Below are positions 22,201 through 34,500 of a DNA stretch of 64,000 nucleotides, piece by piece. Every line of letters begins with the position of its first letter. Positions within the stretch are counted from its first letter, which is position 1. The stretch covers positions 8,246-72,245 of the forward strand of contig JADGJC010000136.1 in assembly GCA_027596075.1 (NCBI GenBank), given 5' to 3'. This stretch comes from Rhizophlyctis rosea (Eukaryota; Chytridiomycota; Chytridiomycetes; Rhizophlyctidales; Rhizophlyctidaceae). Both the position numbers and the translations under genes were made by a program. The notes beneath the pieces are model-generated. The model had not been told where the DNA came from, ran no database searches, and saw only the letters and a list, made by a program, of their open reading frames with translations.

Positions 22201-24679
22201 TTTCATTGGTACCCATTTGTGTTGCACTCTTCCAAGACGTTAAACATTTGCATGATTCAAGCAACGACGTGACGCAACTTTGCGGTTACTGCATCTCCGT
22301 TGCAAGACATGTTGAGTTCACCTGAATGATCATCGATTTGGTTTATCATCTGCGTATATGACCATCACAATCGTTTTTGTTTTCATAATCGATGCAACAC
22401 CGACACGTTTCGGTAGCTGGGTCAGATGGAAGCAACGTGCGATGAGGGTCTTGATTGCGGATAGACATGGGTTTCAAGGGCAGCTGCATATTACTAGCTG
22501 TGTAACTTGATGGACTTGGCAAGATGCCAACAATTGTTGTATTTGATTCACTTGGCACGTATGCCATGTGTCATTGAAGTTTAAACATAATCATGGAAGC
22601 GCTATCAAACTATGAAACAGGTCTTAGCGGAGTGGCTGATGAGGTTCTGAAGTCCTAGCATCGCAATGAGTGACTCCATCTTCGACGCACGTTTCTTTTC
22701 ACGCGCTCGACTTCAATCGCTGGAAGCTTGATCGCGCCAAGGTGGGAGGTTGGCCTGAGACGCTTTTCAGGGTCCTAGGTTTTAGCACTTCCCAAGTCTG
22801 GCAACATCCATACCGTTTTTGATTGGCCGATGCGGACGTGATTGTAGGACATTGTCAATCGACGATGCTAATGTACCGACTATCTCTTGCACTCTTCGGT
22901 TTTCTTTTTGTGCAGTTCAGCTTTCATGATGAAGCAGCGCGGGAAAGGACAAGGATGGATCCCTCTCATCTCTATTCAAATGAGTTGTAAATTTTGTGGT
23001 TGCACCATCTACCAATAAGAGCAAAAGGGATGCTTCAGTTGGACTTTTTCATTTCGGCGGGCATGTTATGTATGATTCCATTCTTATGTATTGGTACCTT
23101 GCCTTTCGGGAGAGAAGCGTAGGCCCATCTCATGCAATGCTTTCCATATTTTTATCATTATTCGGTCCGCTAGCTTCCATGTTTTCTATGATTGATTCCG
23201 GACAGTCTTTTAGTATGTTGCCAAGCTTTCCCATGACATGTATAACGTTGTTCCTTCTGTCACGTTTTTTGCAAGCACTGACCTCTCAGGTCATGCCATT
23301 CCTACAATATCAGGTTGCAAATCCATAAAGATGATGCAGGAAGCGTGTAATGAGAGATTCCGCGCAGGGGTATGGGTGCTGTAATCGGTACTTTCGCTTG
23401 ACATGGTCAATACACGCCACTGTGATTCTACAATCATCGCAGTTTGTTAACGGATTCACTCAACTTATGTGCGAGTGTATTACAATAGCAATACGTAGCG
23501 GAGTGATTTTTTAAGATCAACGCTGTTTCGCCATCCGCTCCTACTAGCGTGATGATGGTGTGTTTTGCAGATTCCTCAAGTGGTATGAACTACAAAAGGG
23601 GACATTCGACGCACAAGCGAGACTTATTTGCAGGGAACTGGAATATTTGGGATCCCTCTGATCCAAGTCACGACTAGTGCTGGATAACCGTGGCGGCCAT
23701 CGAAGCCCTGATCCTTGATGAAGCAAGTTACCGTTGTGGTTGTGAGAGTTAGTTATGAGTGACCACTGCTCCGGAATGACATAATGCGGCTTGAAACATA
23801 TTCCGATGATGTTAGCCTGGAACTAGGAAAGGGACCATTGCAATCCTATGAAATTCCCGGGTTTCAACTGAATGATTGGCATCTGGGTTGCTCAATACGC
23901 ACACTTCTAATTGAGAAAACAGATCAAGACGGAGCTGTTGTATGGAGCTGTGACCAAACGATTGCCAAGTTGTTTACAGTAGCTCACTCAAATTACAACA
24001 GTGTTGAAAGAGCCGCAGGGGTTGCCGTAATGAGCACCAAACCATAAGCAGCAGATCCCTTGCTGTTGTGGTCAACACATGTAGAGAACATTGGAAGGAA
24101 GTTGATTCTGTGAAGCGGATCCCAGCAATGACTTGAGGAGAATGAAGTGAGTGAAGGAAAACATTAATAATATGAGTGACATTTCTTTACTCATTCACCT
24201 CCTCAATTTCTTCATAGCAATGGCAAGCATTTATGAGGGAAAGAAGCCCACCCAAGCGCAGATTGTCCGAAGGCTTCCTCTACAATTGAACGGCTCTCCG
24301 ACCAACGACGGGACTTTGGTGAAGCGGCTAGGCATCAGCGCAGTGGTCCCATTATCCGGCGCCCTCCGAGCATGGAGACACAGGCGACACATGATTCCAC
24401 ATGCAGCCTCCACACCCCACAAAAAGAAGTGAAGAAGTCAAAAGCCAAAGTCTCGGAGCTTCAACAATTCGAACGCAACGCCCCACAAAAATGGTGCAGA
24501 ACTATGCATCCGTCCATTATGGACTTATGGAGCCTTTTAAACACGTTGCAACTCATGCCGTGAAGTCAGAGACCAGTCTACCCATAACGAATGAATAAAA
24601 GCGTCCACGCCCCTGATTTCCGCCCCTGCCGAGCTCTGCCCTCCCCTTCTACCCTCGGTCATTGATCAAAGTGACAACA
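19232..24679. other. Gene-poor 5.4-kb stretch
   Basis: Only short frames without domains or splice structure. Short motifs recur here and in 29.5-31.5 kb, for example GCGTTTCAGGGTC at about 20465 and 30508 (with a diverged form near 22763), and TTGTTCAGAGC(C/T)GC(A/G)CA near 21373 and 29711. This suggests old dispersed repeats worn beyond recognition. No transposase or reverse transcriptase motif is visible. Confidence 0.4.
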
Positions 24680-26187
24680 ATGGTCTACATCTATGGTGCG
24701 GTTCGTTTGCTCGCCCCAGCGTTGCTGGCGCTCCTTTCATCAGCACCTAGCACCTCCGCTCAAGTCATGACCATCACTCGTACGGAAACGCCCACCACAA
24801 CAACCATCGAGAACCCAACCACAATCACATCTGTCGCTCCATCTCCCACCATGAATCTCATAAAACACCCGTAAGTCTCATTACCAAAAACTGGGCTCGT
24901 CTCGAGGTCGGGTCATGCATTCACGGACAATCCTTCCCCAACAACACTAGCGAGTTTCGTCAGGACATCTTTGAAGATGGCGCCGCATCTCCTGGATGGA
25001 CCATCATGACCAACTTTACGAACTTCGATCTTGGGGCTGATGCAACCATCAATGCCCTGAACTCGACTGGCCCGGTCCCACCACCTCTAACCTCCGGGTA
25101 CCTGAACGTCTCTATGACGCTGAACGGTGAAGTCACTTTCTACAATCCCGCCGGATGGGGTGATGCGAATGCAGTCGAGTTTTACATCGCGGTATGTGGA
25201 GACGCCGTCGCCCCATCCGATCTTTCCAAAGAAAGATTTCCAATCATGTGGATTTTTTTCCCAGGGAGACATCCGTGATCTTGTTGTAGCCCCTCGCTCA
25301 GTCCAGCGAAACGCTGTAAACTACTTCCTCCAGCTGTACAATACGTGGGCTCTAATCTGTGAAGATGTTTCGAGCGATGACCTTTCCACTGAGCCGCCAT
25401 TGGTGAGCAAACCATTGCGCTTCTTTTGCACACCATAGGAACACATTGCCTTATTTGTCACCATTTGTGCAGACAACATTCCATCGATGCGTCTTGGACA
25501 TTGCTCAGATGAGTGCCCTTCCCGGTTCGCAATGGGACAGTTTTGCCATCCGTCATTCTGGATTTTATGGCAATAGCACTTTCTTTGTTGATAAGGTCTC
25601 TCTGGGATACGTAAGTCCACAGAGCCGATAGGGTTTCCTTGGGTGTACGTTGTACGTCATCACCATCACTAACAATCACACCGGCCTCATCTCAGATCAA
25701 ACCCTGCGACTGCGTCCTAGGCCCAGACCCCTTCACCTCCTCCACCACCTATTGCAATGGACGAATTTACGGCACAAACACATACGGATGTTCCCAATTC
25801 GGCCCATTAGGCGAGAGTACCTGCAGTACCTTCCTAAACAGAGCCAGCTGTCAAACATCCACAACACGAACGTCTGTCATGTGTCGATGTTCATCCAGTT
25901 CGCGAGTCCCCTGCATAACGGAGGGAAGCACGGGAATGGCGTATGTGTCGTGTACGGTGCTTGATTTTAATTGTCGGTATCGGACGGGAGTTTGTTCGCC
26001 TTCGACTACGACGACGACCACTACGACTACCACCACTACGACCACCACTACGACCATCCCGCCTTGTCCAACAAACAAGTTATGGCAGCAGTGTGGCGGT
26101 ATTCAGTATAGGGGCGATACTTGCTGTCCGGTTGGGACTAAGTGTCAGAAGTGGAATGATTATTACTCTCAATGTATTCCGGCCTAA
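24680..26187 (+). CDS. Secreted protein with C-terminal CBM1 module
   Basis: Starts at ATG 24680 (a TTG opens the frame slightly earlier). Residues 1-27 form a signal peptide (RLLAPALLALLSSAPSTSAQ). A Thr-rich linker follows, then a domain of about 190 residues that I do not recognise (SCIHGQSFPNNTSEFRQDIF, NAVEFYIA, HRCVLDIAQM, FFVDKVSLGY) and resembles a beta-sandwich carbohydrate-binding fold. Next come a Cys-rich stretch, a run of about 18 Thr codons, and a CBM1 at the end (QQCGGIQYRGDTCCPVGTKC). Introns are clear at 25192-25264, 25403-25472 and 25611-25695. Between the linker and the domain, near 24870, the frame changes by one base, and no GT-AG intron restores it, so a one-base indel or an unseen splice is likely. 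CBM1 binds cellulose, so a role on plant cell wall is inferred. Confidence 0.75.
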
Positions 26188-27319
26188 TTTTTTGGTTTGG
26201 TTGTTAAATGTTATGAGTCTGATGCTGCCGGACGGCATTCTGTATATGTATCTGTATATGTTGATTCAGCGGTTTCGTGTCGCTTAGTATGTATGAGTGT
26301 TAGATGAGGCTTTTACGTCTGCTAACGAGTGAAAAAGTCTGTCGGTGATAAGTGGAATTTGGGGATCGGAGATGTTGAAAGATGGAAAGGTGCAGCAGGG
26401 CTAAGGCGGACGGAATTGGAATGCGATAAATTTTGATGCGTCAGCGTGTCAACTCCCCGTCCTGGTCCCCGACCCAAAATGGCCATGAATTCATGCTCCA
26501 AAGCCGCATATCCAGCACTAGACATCCGTACAAAAGAAGCTAAGACAAACAAGAAACCTAATTGGACATCCAAGGAGTCAAACACTCATCATGGTCATGA
26601 CTGGCTACTCTTGCACATCGACATCATCCCTGATCGCCTCTTCATGGCACATGATTTTGCATTTTCACAAGTGGTGTGCACGGGGTGAGCTGGTACGTTA
26701 CTCAACCTCTCCACAAGACAAAAGAGAAAAGGGAATGATACTCACAACTTCTCGGCACGGAATCTTCTGCTGCATCGCAATGGATAGCCATACGAATCTG
26801 GCCAGAACACGTCAACAACGAGTGGGACGAACATGATGTGGTGGAGGGGGACGAGGGGGAGTTGTGGGGTAGTGTGGAGACCACGGAGGTGTTGTCTGAG
26901 TGGTAGTGTAGTGTGTATGTATGCGGACAGACAGTGGATCATGTACGGTAGCATGTGGCCATACCCTTGACAAGATACAAAGCGAACGACCCATTAGTAA
27001 ACTGCTGTTGTCCATTGATCTGTAACCAATCTCAATTGCGACAAAACCTGCCCCTTGCACTTGTCACCCGATCATAATGAAAAGAAGAAGCAGAAAGAAA
27101 AGGTTGGGGGCGGAGCAGAACCGGGACCGATGCGGCGCCTCCACTATATGCGCGCACGATCCAGTTGGAGTTTGTTGAGAGTCATGGAAGATGTTTTGCA
27201 ACTTGCTCAAATGATCTGCATTCAGCAGGAAGTGCTTATAAATGAAATATATTATGAAGCCAGGTTACACACCATGGCGCTAATTATTTGAACAGTTCGA
27301 CACAGGAGAGCCCCTCCTC
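26188..27319. other. Intergenic
   Basis: Convergent 3' flanks of the CBM1 gene (+) and the deaminase-like gene (-). Small mirrored frames at 26.7-27.0 kb have no domain. Nothing else is seen. Confidence 0.45.
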
Positions 27320-29514
27320 CTACAATGCATTAACTTGCGAAAGCACTTCGTTCCTTATTTCGATATGTTGAAGTCGCTCCTGAAGATCTCCAACATTTGG
27401 ATCTGCCATGATGTCTGCGAACGCCTTTTCCCCATTCGGATACTTCTCAATGTAGCTAAATCTAATCTTCGCTTTTGGGTGTTTCATTAGCCAAGCGCAA
27501 AATATCTGCACACAAAATGCGCAGGGATGTCGCTCTGTATAGATGTGAAGGATGAAGGCTGGTTCCTGCTCCTCGGTCAATAAACGTCGTTTCCCTCTAT
27601 GATTACGAAGCAATTCATCAAATTCATCATTTGGCACGAATGTCAGGGCAACCTCTATCTCGTCAAATTTGGAATCGGATTCTTCATCGATCTCTGGACT
27701 AACTCCGCCGAGCTTCTCGGTCCCTCCTTGTGGATTCGAAAGGTGAGCAAACTCGTCTGACGTATTTGGTTTCCTCCTCTTCACCATTTTCTCCTCCAAT
27801 GGTCCCTTCTCCTTCGCATCCGCGGTTCTGCTGCTACCCTCCTCATCCCATCCAGTGGCTTCCTGTTCTGGTTCATCACTCTGCATTTCCAAACCACCGA
27901 CACTGTCCAGTCCGTCCCCACCCGCGACTTGTCTCGCTTCTGATTTAGCGATTACTTCAGGTAATATTGGAAATTCATATCCCAGAAACTCCAGATGGTC
28001 TTCCAAGTGTCGGTCAACATATTCAAGCAAGTCCTGCTCACTGTCTATAATGCCCCTTGTGTTAGGAAACTCGAAAAGCTTTCTGGGAATGGAGTTCCAT
28101 AATGTCACAAGTGCCATCATCTTCTCATGATCACTGTCAATGGAAATGCAATACAGTGTGAGATGGCTTGTAAGCTGCGTCGGCAAATCAACTCAGTACC
28201 TCTCCTGATAACGTCCCGTGCGAGCATTTGTGAGCAGTTGCTCCAAATGTTTTGGAACTTCTCTCAACGGTCTACGATTGAATGACCGATTTTGAGGATG
28301 ACTGTACATTTGCCACCCTTTTCTGATATGAGTAAATACTTGCTTACCCTCTAGGTTCTGCATATCCCGATCGATAATTCATTGTGAACGGAATACCCTT
28401 CCGTTTCGGAGTTATTCCTTCAGTTGTCTCCGAGCCGTCACCTCGCGCAAACTCAGTCATCTGACTTAATCTATCAAGTGTCTTGGACAGCTTGCTTTGT
28501 CTGTGCGAACCAAGCGTCGAGACCATGAGTTTGTGACATCCAAAACACGATTCGTAAATATTTTGCTTACAGTGCATCATTGGGAATGGAAGACGCTGCC
28601 ATCCCCGAAAGGCAATCAGAAACTAAACCCCAGTTGCGCCACAGAAGCTTATGAAAGGGGTATCTGTAAAAGAATCATGAACATATATTTTTTTGCCAAT
28701 GCTTGGCATGCTATGGTCAGTTCGCATTTGTACTCACGTTTTTCGACGGAAAGCGCCTTCGTCAATGACAGGGCCATGTATACTTTCACACCACTTGAGA
28801 ATATCTTCATCGTCTGATGCGGCAGGTGCACCCACTTCCTCATCCGTCAGTACCCAAGCAACAAAGTACAAATAGCAAGGGGGGAGAGCGTCGTCCGAAT
28901 CGGTAGACTCAGAATTAGCTGTGACTTGGTTTCCAACCTGACTCCATCTTTTTGATTGCCGTAATGTCTGCAAGATATGGAAGCGGCCTGCAGTATCCGT
29001 CGTTGAATCCGTCTCCCCCAGTTATACCGCAGCCATTGCGAAGTTTCCCTCCAATGACTTTTTCAGCTTCATTCCGTAGTGAGTTAGATGAGCTTGACGA
29101 GCCTGCTTTGTCAGTGTTTCCAAGTGCTTGTGGAGATCCTGAACTGGAGCAGTTTGAACACCAAAGTCTGCAGATCAAGACAGAAACAAAAAGTGCAAAC
29201 CAGATCTGAATCCTTCCACGCCAGGATGTTGTTGGGCTGACCTCGTTTGATCACTGGCAGGTGCCATTTTGAAGCTCGGGCCTGACTCGAAGAATGGGAC
29301 AGATTGGGGCGGTTTGGGGCACTCGGCACCTCGCGTGAAGAAGTATATGCAACGAAAAGGAAGTTCCACCAGTGTATCTTGCCTTTCCGGAGGATGCCAT
29401 AGGTGATGCTACTGATGCTGCTGTGGCAAGTAACGTGCTCGAAGTGCCAGACTTGTCAAGTTTAAGGGGAGTGCAACCAAGCCACATCATCTTGTCAGCT
29501 TGATTATTTGCCAC
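27320..29514 (-). CDS. Multi-exon protein with deaminase-like C-terminus
   Basis: The 3' exons are firm: 28967-28738, 28663-28571, 28500-28348, 28322-28200 and 28133-27320 join in phase and give about 470 residues, ending at the TAG at 27320. Exons further 5', up to a plausible ATG at 29514, are uncertain. Seen in order are SDDALPPCYLYFVAWVLTDE, a basic stretch KGWQMYSHPQNRSFNRRP, an acidic low-complexity region, then HIYTERHPCAFCVQIFCAWL and KAKIRFSYIEKYPNGEKAF. The TE(R)-x-PC-x2-C signature followed by a hydrophobic helix and a beta strand matches the zinc-binding half of deaminase-superfamily enzymes, closest to the group that includes polymorphic-toxin-type deaminases. The catalytic H-x-E is not clear. 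An HLE at the start of RHLEDHLEFLGYE is a candidate, far upstream across the acidic insert. Substrate unknown. Confidence 0.6.
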
Positions 29515-31595
29515 TTAATTTCTGATCAGAGTGATCAGATCCGCGATAAACAGCGGACCCACTATTGCCCCAATAGATTATAATTTTGCACTTGCAGAGA
29601 TAAACTTGAGTCCTTTAAAGACAAGGGAGCCGGCAACATCGCGCCTCGCCATTGATGCGACAGGTTTCTCAGGGACTTACGCTTTGGTTACGGGCGTGCT
29701 TTCCGAGCAGTTGTTCAGAGCTGCGCAAACTTTGAAAGTGCGATGAAACCTGGAAATCTGTGGTGATCCCATCAAGGGAGGATATAATGAAGCGCAGCTG
29801 CCCTTTGGGGTGCACTTTCAAAGCCTGAGGCTGTGATCCCTGCGTGTTTCTTTTCTGCGTCAACAATCCGTACATATCTGCACGTTGAGTTCCGGTTGAT
29901 TATGGTTGTTGTTCATCTGCGTTTGGGGCATTTCTACATACTTATACAACACATCGAGTTTGCCTGTGAGAAGACTCACCCTTCGCTCCTACATGAAAAG
30001 GAAGGTCTACTGTCAGAAATTTTTGGCGGAAGGATTGTTCATCCATCGCCCTGCATGCGAGAACGATGTGTAGGACCGAACAGAAGGGGCAGGTGCGCTG
30101 ACTGAACACGCACGAGCGATGCTAGTCGATATCAACAGTCGAACTTCGCTTTTTGTTCAACCCCATGTTCTGCATGGTTGCCGCACACCAATACGTTTGG
30201 CCAGCCCGATTCACGTTCCATGAAATGCAACAAGGTGAAGGTACATTAGGTGCAGTTCGGCATTTGCCATGATGGCAGCTGCATAAAGAAGGATGCACTC
30301 GCCCCGAAGGGTCATTTTCCGCATCTCTTCAAAAGAGGTGCTAGATGCTTCAGATGGCCTGTAGGACATTTGCCGTTGAAACTTCAAATTTGTCGCGGGA
30401 GGCGATTTGAAATAGGGATCAGCGAAGTCAGTCACTTGAGGCACTGATTGATGTCTTAGCATCGCTCTCTGCGTACCAACCATTTCAACCCCTTTTCTGG
30501 TTGGATGGCGCGTTTCAGGGTCGTGCTCCAGCATGAGATTGACTCTTGCAGATGAACAGCAATGAAATTGGTTGCAATGCAAGGAAAATTGATATGTTCT
30601 AAGTTGCACAATCAACGATAGCGGCGTGTACGTCGTCTGTTAGGCCACAATCTTTTTATGCTAGTGAATTCGGGAAGGGTAAACCGTACTGCCAATGCCG
30701 GATACGTGCGTAAACCCGGCGTAGATTGGATTACGTGTGCTCGTTCAATCACAGACGACATGCTCGTTTGTGAACATCGAACAGTCCCGTGCTGGACGCT
30801 GAGGTTATGATACTTCAGCGATATATGAATAATTCAACACAACAAAACGTGGAAAGTGAAAAAAAGGATGACACAGATGACGGCGGATGCCTCTGCTGCA
30901 ATGGGCGTCCGACGGGGGAGGTCACGGCACGGCTTCATGCGGCCTTTTAAGGCGACATGACAGCAACATGATTCAATGAGTGTCCTCATACAAACTAGTC
31001 GAGAAGAAATAGAAGGACGAGGATTCGCAATGTGTCTTTTCTCGCCCATTTTGCTCGGTTCTTCAGATTGGATTTCATGCCGAGGGTCATGAAAACGAAA
31101 GATGCTGAGAAAAAAGGGCAACGATCATCAAAACCACAAAGCTCCCTCTTCTAAGGCCCAAACGATGTGCGACGAAGCGCTGATAGCATGCTATCTAAAG
31201 AATCATCGTACATCTCAAACTTTCATGATCGCATAGAGGGGGACGGCATGGATCGATGAAGGAGGACGTAAGCACGGAAACCAAGACCAAAATGCCAGTC
31301 ATCTCCCAATTGAATCAACCCATGCGCGGGCATCGCCGGCCCAGAGAATCGTCCCTTTTTGGTACGCCGAAACAGCTCGCAAAAAGCACACGCAACAAAA
31401 GGGAATGCAGAGAGCCATGACAGGTGCTGTACACACGTACGCGTATCTAATACACGCACTTACAAGGATATTATTCATACCTGTAGTGGGGAGAAATTTT
31501 CCTGACGTTTGTACGCTTTGCCAGAACGATCTTCAAGCTTCGTATCATACGCTATCATGCATTATCATACATTATCATACCTTATCATTTTACAA
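29515..31595. other. Gene-poor stretch
   Basis: No supported gene. It shares the short motifs noted for 19.2-24.7 kb (about 29711 and 30508). It is the upstream flank of the deaminase-like gene and the downstream flank of the CTC1-like gene. Confidence 0.4.
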
Positions 31596-34500
31596 TCAAA
31601 CCCTATCTGCAACCACAAAATCTACACCCCCCCTCCCTTTCCCCTCTCCCCTTCCTTTTCCCTTCCCCAACACCGCCTCCAACCCCTCCAAAATCCTCAT
31701 CCCCTCACCTCTAACATCAACCCCCTCAATCCCCACCACCCGCACAACCAAACTCGGACACGCAACAGTACCCACACTCTCCCCCTCCCTCATCTTAAAA
31801 GTCCGATGTCTCAACGTCCTAACCGAGAAGGGAAATTCGTCGTTCCCTCTCTCCCCACCACCCACACCTCCCCTTTCCCCACTACCACCACCCCGGACAT
31901 CACCCTCACCGATGAGGATGATTTCATTTCCCCACCCACAACACCTCTCAACAACACCCTCAAACCACTTAGCCCCCACCGCCCCACTTTCCTCCCCATC
32001 CCCTTCCACATCCCCACTCCCCCACTCAACCTCCACAAACCAAGGCGGATCCCTCCTCCATTCAACCCCACCCCACTCCCTAACCGCCCGCTCAACACCT
32101 TCCCTCTCCCTCCCCAAAAGCCCCCACAAACACCCAACATCATCAGAAACAGCAACTCCCTCCCCCGTTCCGTCTTCTACAAACATCCGTAATCGACACT
32201 GTAACACTCCCCCACCCGCACCATCTTCGTCGTCAGGAGGAGCAATACACCCATTCCCACACCCCCTCCCACCACCCCTCATCTTCACTCCACACCGCCC
32301 ACAAACACTCCAAATACTCAAACACTGCACATGTGTAATAGTCACACGACACCTCCAAATCCCCTTCCGTCCACCATAAAAATCCACCAACCGACACCAC
32401 TTTCCCTGCTCCTCCTCCCCTCCATCCCCATCCCCGACATCCAATTCTGGACGAGCGGTAACTTCAACTGAAGTCTCAGAAACCCCGCAAAGATAATACC
32501 CCCCACCCTTCGAACACTTCACCCCACACCGTCGAATGGTGACATGACTCCCAACAACAATCCCAACAGGTACCACCATCGTTCGGTAATCTAAGTAAAC
32601 ATCAACACCTTGACTCTTCCCCCCCCGTCCCATGAGACGTAGTACGATGACTTTCCCTCCCCCGACACCAACACCAAACTTCTCAGCCACCATCCGCGTG
32701 TCGTAGGGAATGAAGGATGATTTTTCCGTAGCGTCACGTAGGGATTTAGATGTTACGCGACCGGTGAATGTTACGACGCGTGTCGCTAGTCTCGCGGCGG
32801 AAAACGTTAGTGTCGGGAATTTGGTGTATAGCTCGGGTATTGTAAGTGGTGGGGGTTTACTGTTGGTTTTGATGTGGGTTGTTATGGAGGTATGGTCTGT
32901 GGGTGAGAGGAGGAGAGTGACGGGATTTTGACGTCGTGATGGTGAACTGTCGTCCACTGTACCCTCCGCTCCCGCCTCTCCTTCTTTCCGCAAAAGGACA
33001 GAACAAACACTCATTTCACTCCTCACAACAACCCCGACATCCCCTTCTTTCTCCTTCACCAGATTCCCCACACCCTCCCCGCTCAAAACATACACCTCCC
33101 CAACACGCAGTCCCGGCAACCACTTCACCGAATCCTCCTTGCTGCTAAACCGCAGGTACGCTTTCCGCGGTTGGGCGGGACGCGCGCGGTAAGTTTTCGG
33201 CTCGTCCGCGGAGGGTGCGAAACGTACAGGCCATATCGTCGCGTAAATGTACGATGACAGCGTCGGTGACGTGGAGGATTTCGAAGCTTTAGCCGTGACG
33301 GGTGTGATGTGATCTATGTGGAATAGGATGGCGTGCTCTTCTTTCGGTTCTTCCACGACCTTTTTCAGATCTTTCTTGAGCCCGTCCTCAGGACCATCAA
33401 ACACACCCTCCACACACTCCGCCCTTAACACCCTCAAACAAATAACACTGACTCCCCCTCCCTTACCCCCGCCGCCACCGGTACAGCCATACCACTCAAC
33501 TAAAACTTCCCATTCTCGTAAAACCCAGACACTCCCCAACCCGACATCGACACCAGGGAAGACACACAGACACTTTCCAGAAGAATCGACAATTACCATC
33601 CTCCCGCTCGAGTCGCCACTAAAACAACAAACAACAGCATCCCGATCTCCGTACCCCATTTCCGATTTCGTAAAGGTGCGGAACCGGTAGCCTCCGCCTT
33701 CCCTGCCTCCACCCCATCCGCTCGTGAGAGTGTTATCACATTCTTCCAAAAACGTTGCAATCCCACTAAAATTCGTAACTTCCCTAACAGAAAGAGACCT
33801 GACCTCCCCACCCCACCGCCACTTCGCCAGACTACATCCGTCATCATGCGTCAGGAGCGTGGTGCCAATCTCCGGAACGTACGGCGTAAACCCGAAAATG
33901 GAAAGTAATCGCTGTACTGTGGCTGTAGACCACTCAAGCCTCCCTCCATCCCACACCCCACCAACACGACTCCCTAACCGTCTTCGTAAAACTTCCCGTG
34001 AATGCGCAACAATAATAAGATCCGGCACGTTCATACCCCTCCACTTCTCAACAACTTCCTTCCTCCTCTCCACCACATACATCTCCCCACCCTCCCCCTC
34101 AGCCCCTGCAAATCGCGCAACCTCAACCGTACTAAACTGACAAGCAACAAACACCCCCCTCCTCCTCCCTCCTCCACCTTCTCCACCACCCAGACGAGGA
34201 ATGATGAGATGCACGTTATGGAGATGGATGGTTGTTCCAACTCGTAGTGGTCGACCGTACGTCGGTAGAGGGTGGTACGTCAAGTACAGGTGGTGGAGGG
34301 AATCTAGTTCGAAGATGCCTGCGGTGGGGTTTAGGAAAGATGTTATGACGCCGGTGTAGGAGAAGAGGTGGGTTGGTGGTGGTGGGGTTGTGGGTTGGAG
34401 GGTTTGGTAGAGGGGCGGTGGTGAGGGTGGTGTCGTGGTTTTAGATTGAGTTTTACGAATAATCGTGGTGGGGACGGGAGGATCGACTCCGGGATCTAAG

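Noticed and set aside
26005..26056. Repeat array of ACG/ACC/ACT triplets
   Set aside because: It is the coding Thr linker of the CBM1 protein, not a separate element.
31405..32379. 324-codon plus-strand frame opposite the CTC1-like gene
   Set aside because: Pro/Ser/Thr-rich complement of a G-rich coding strand. The opposite strand carries the OB-like pattern and zinc ribbon.
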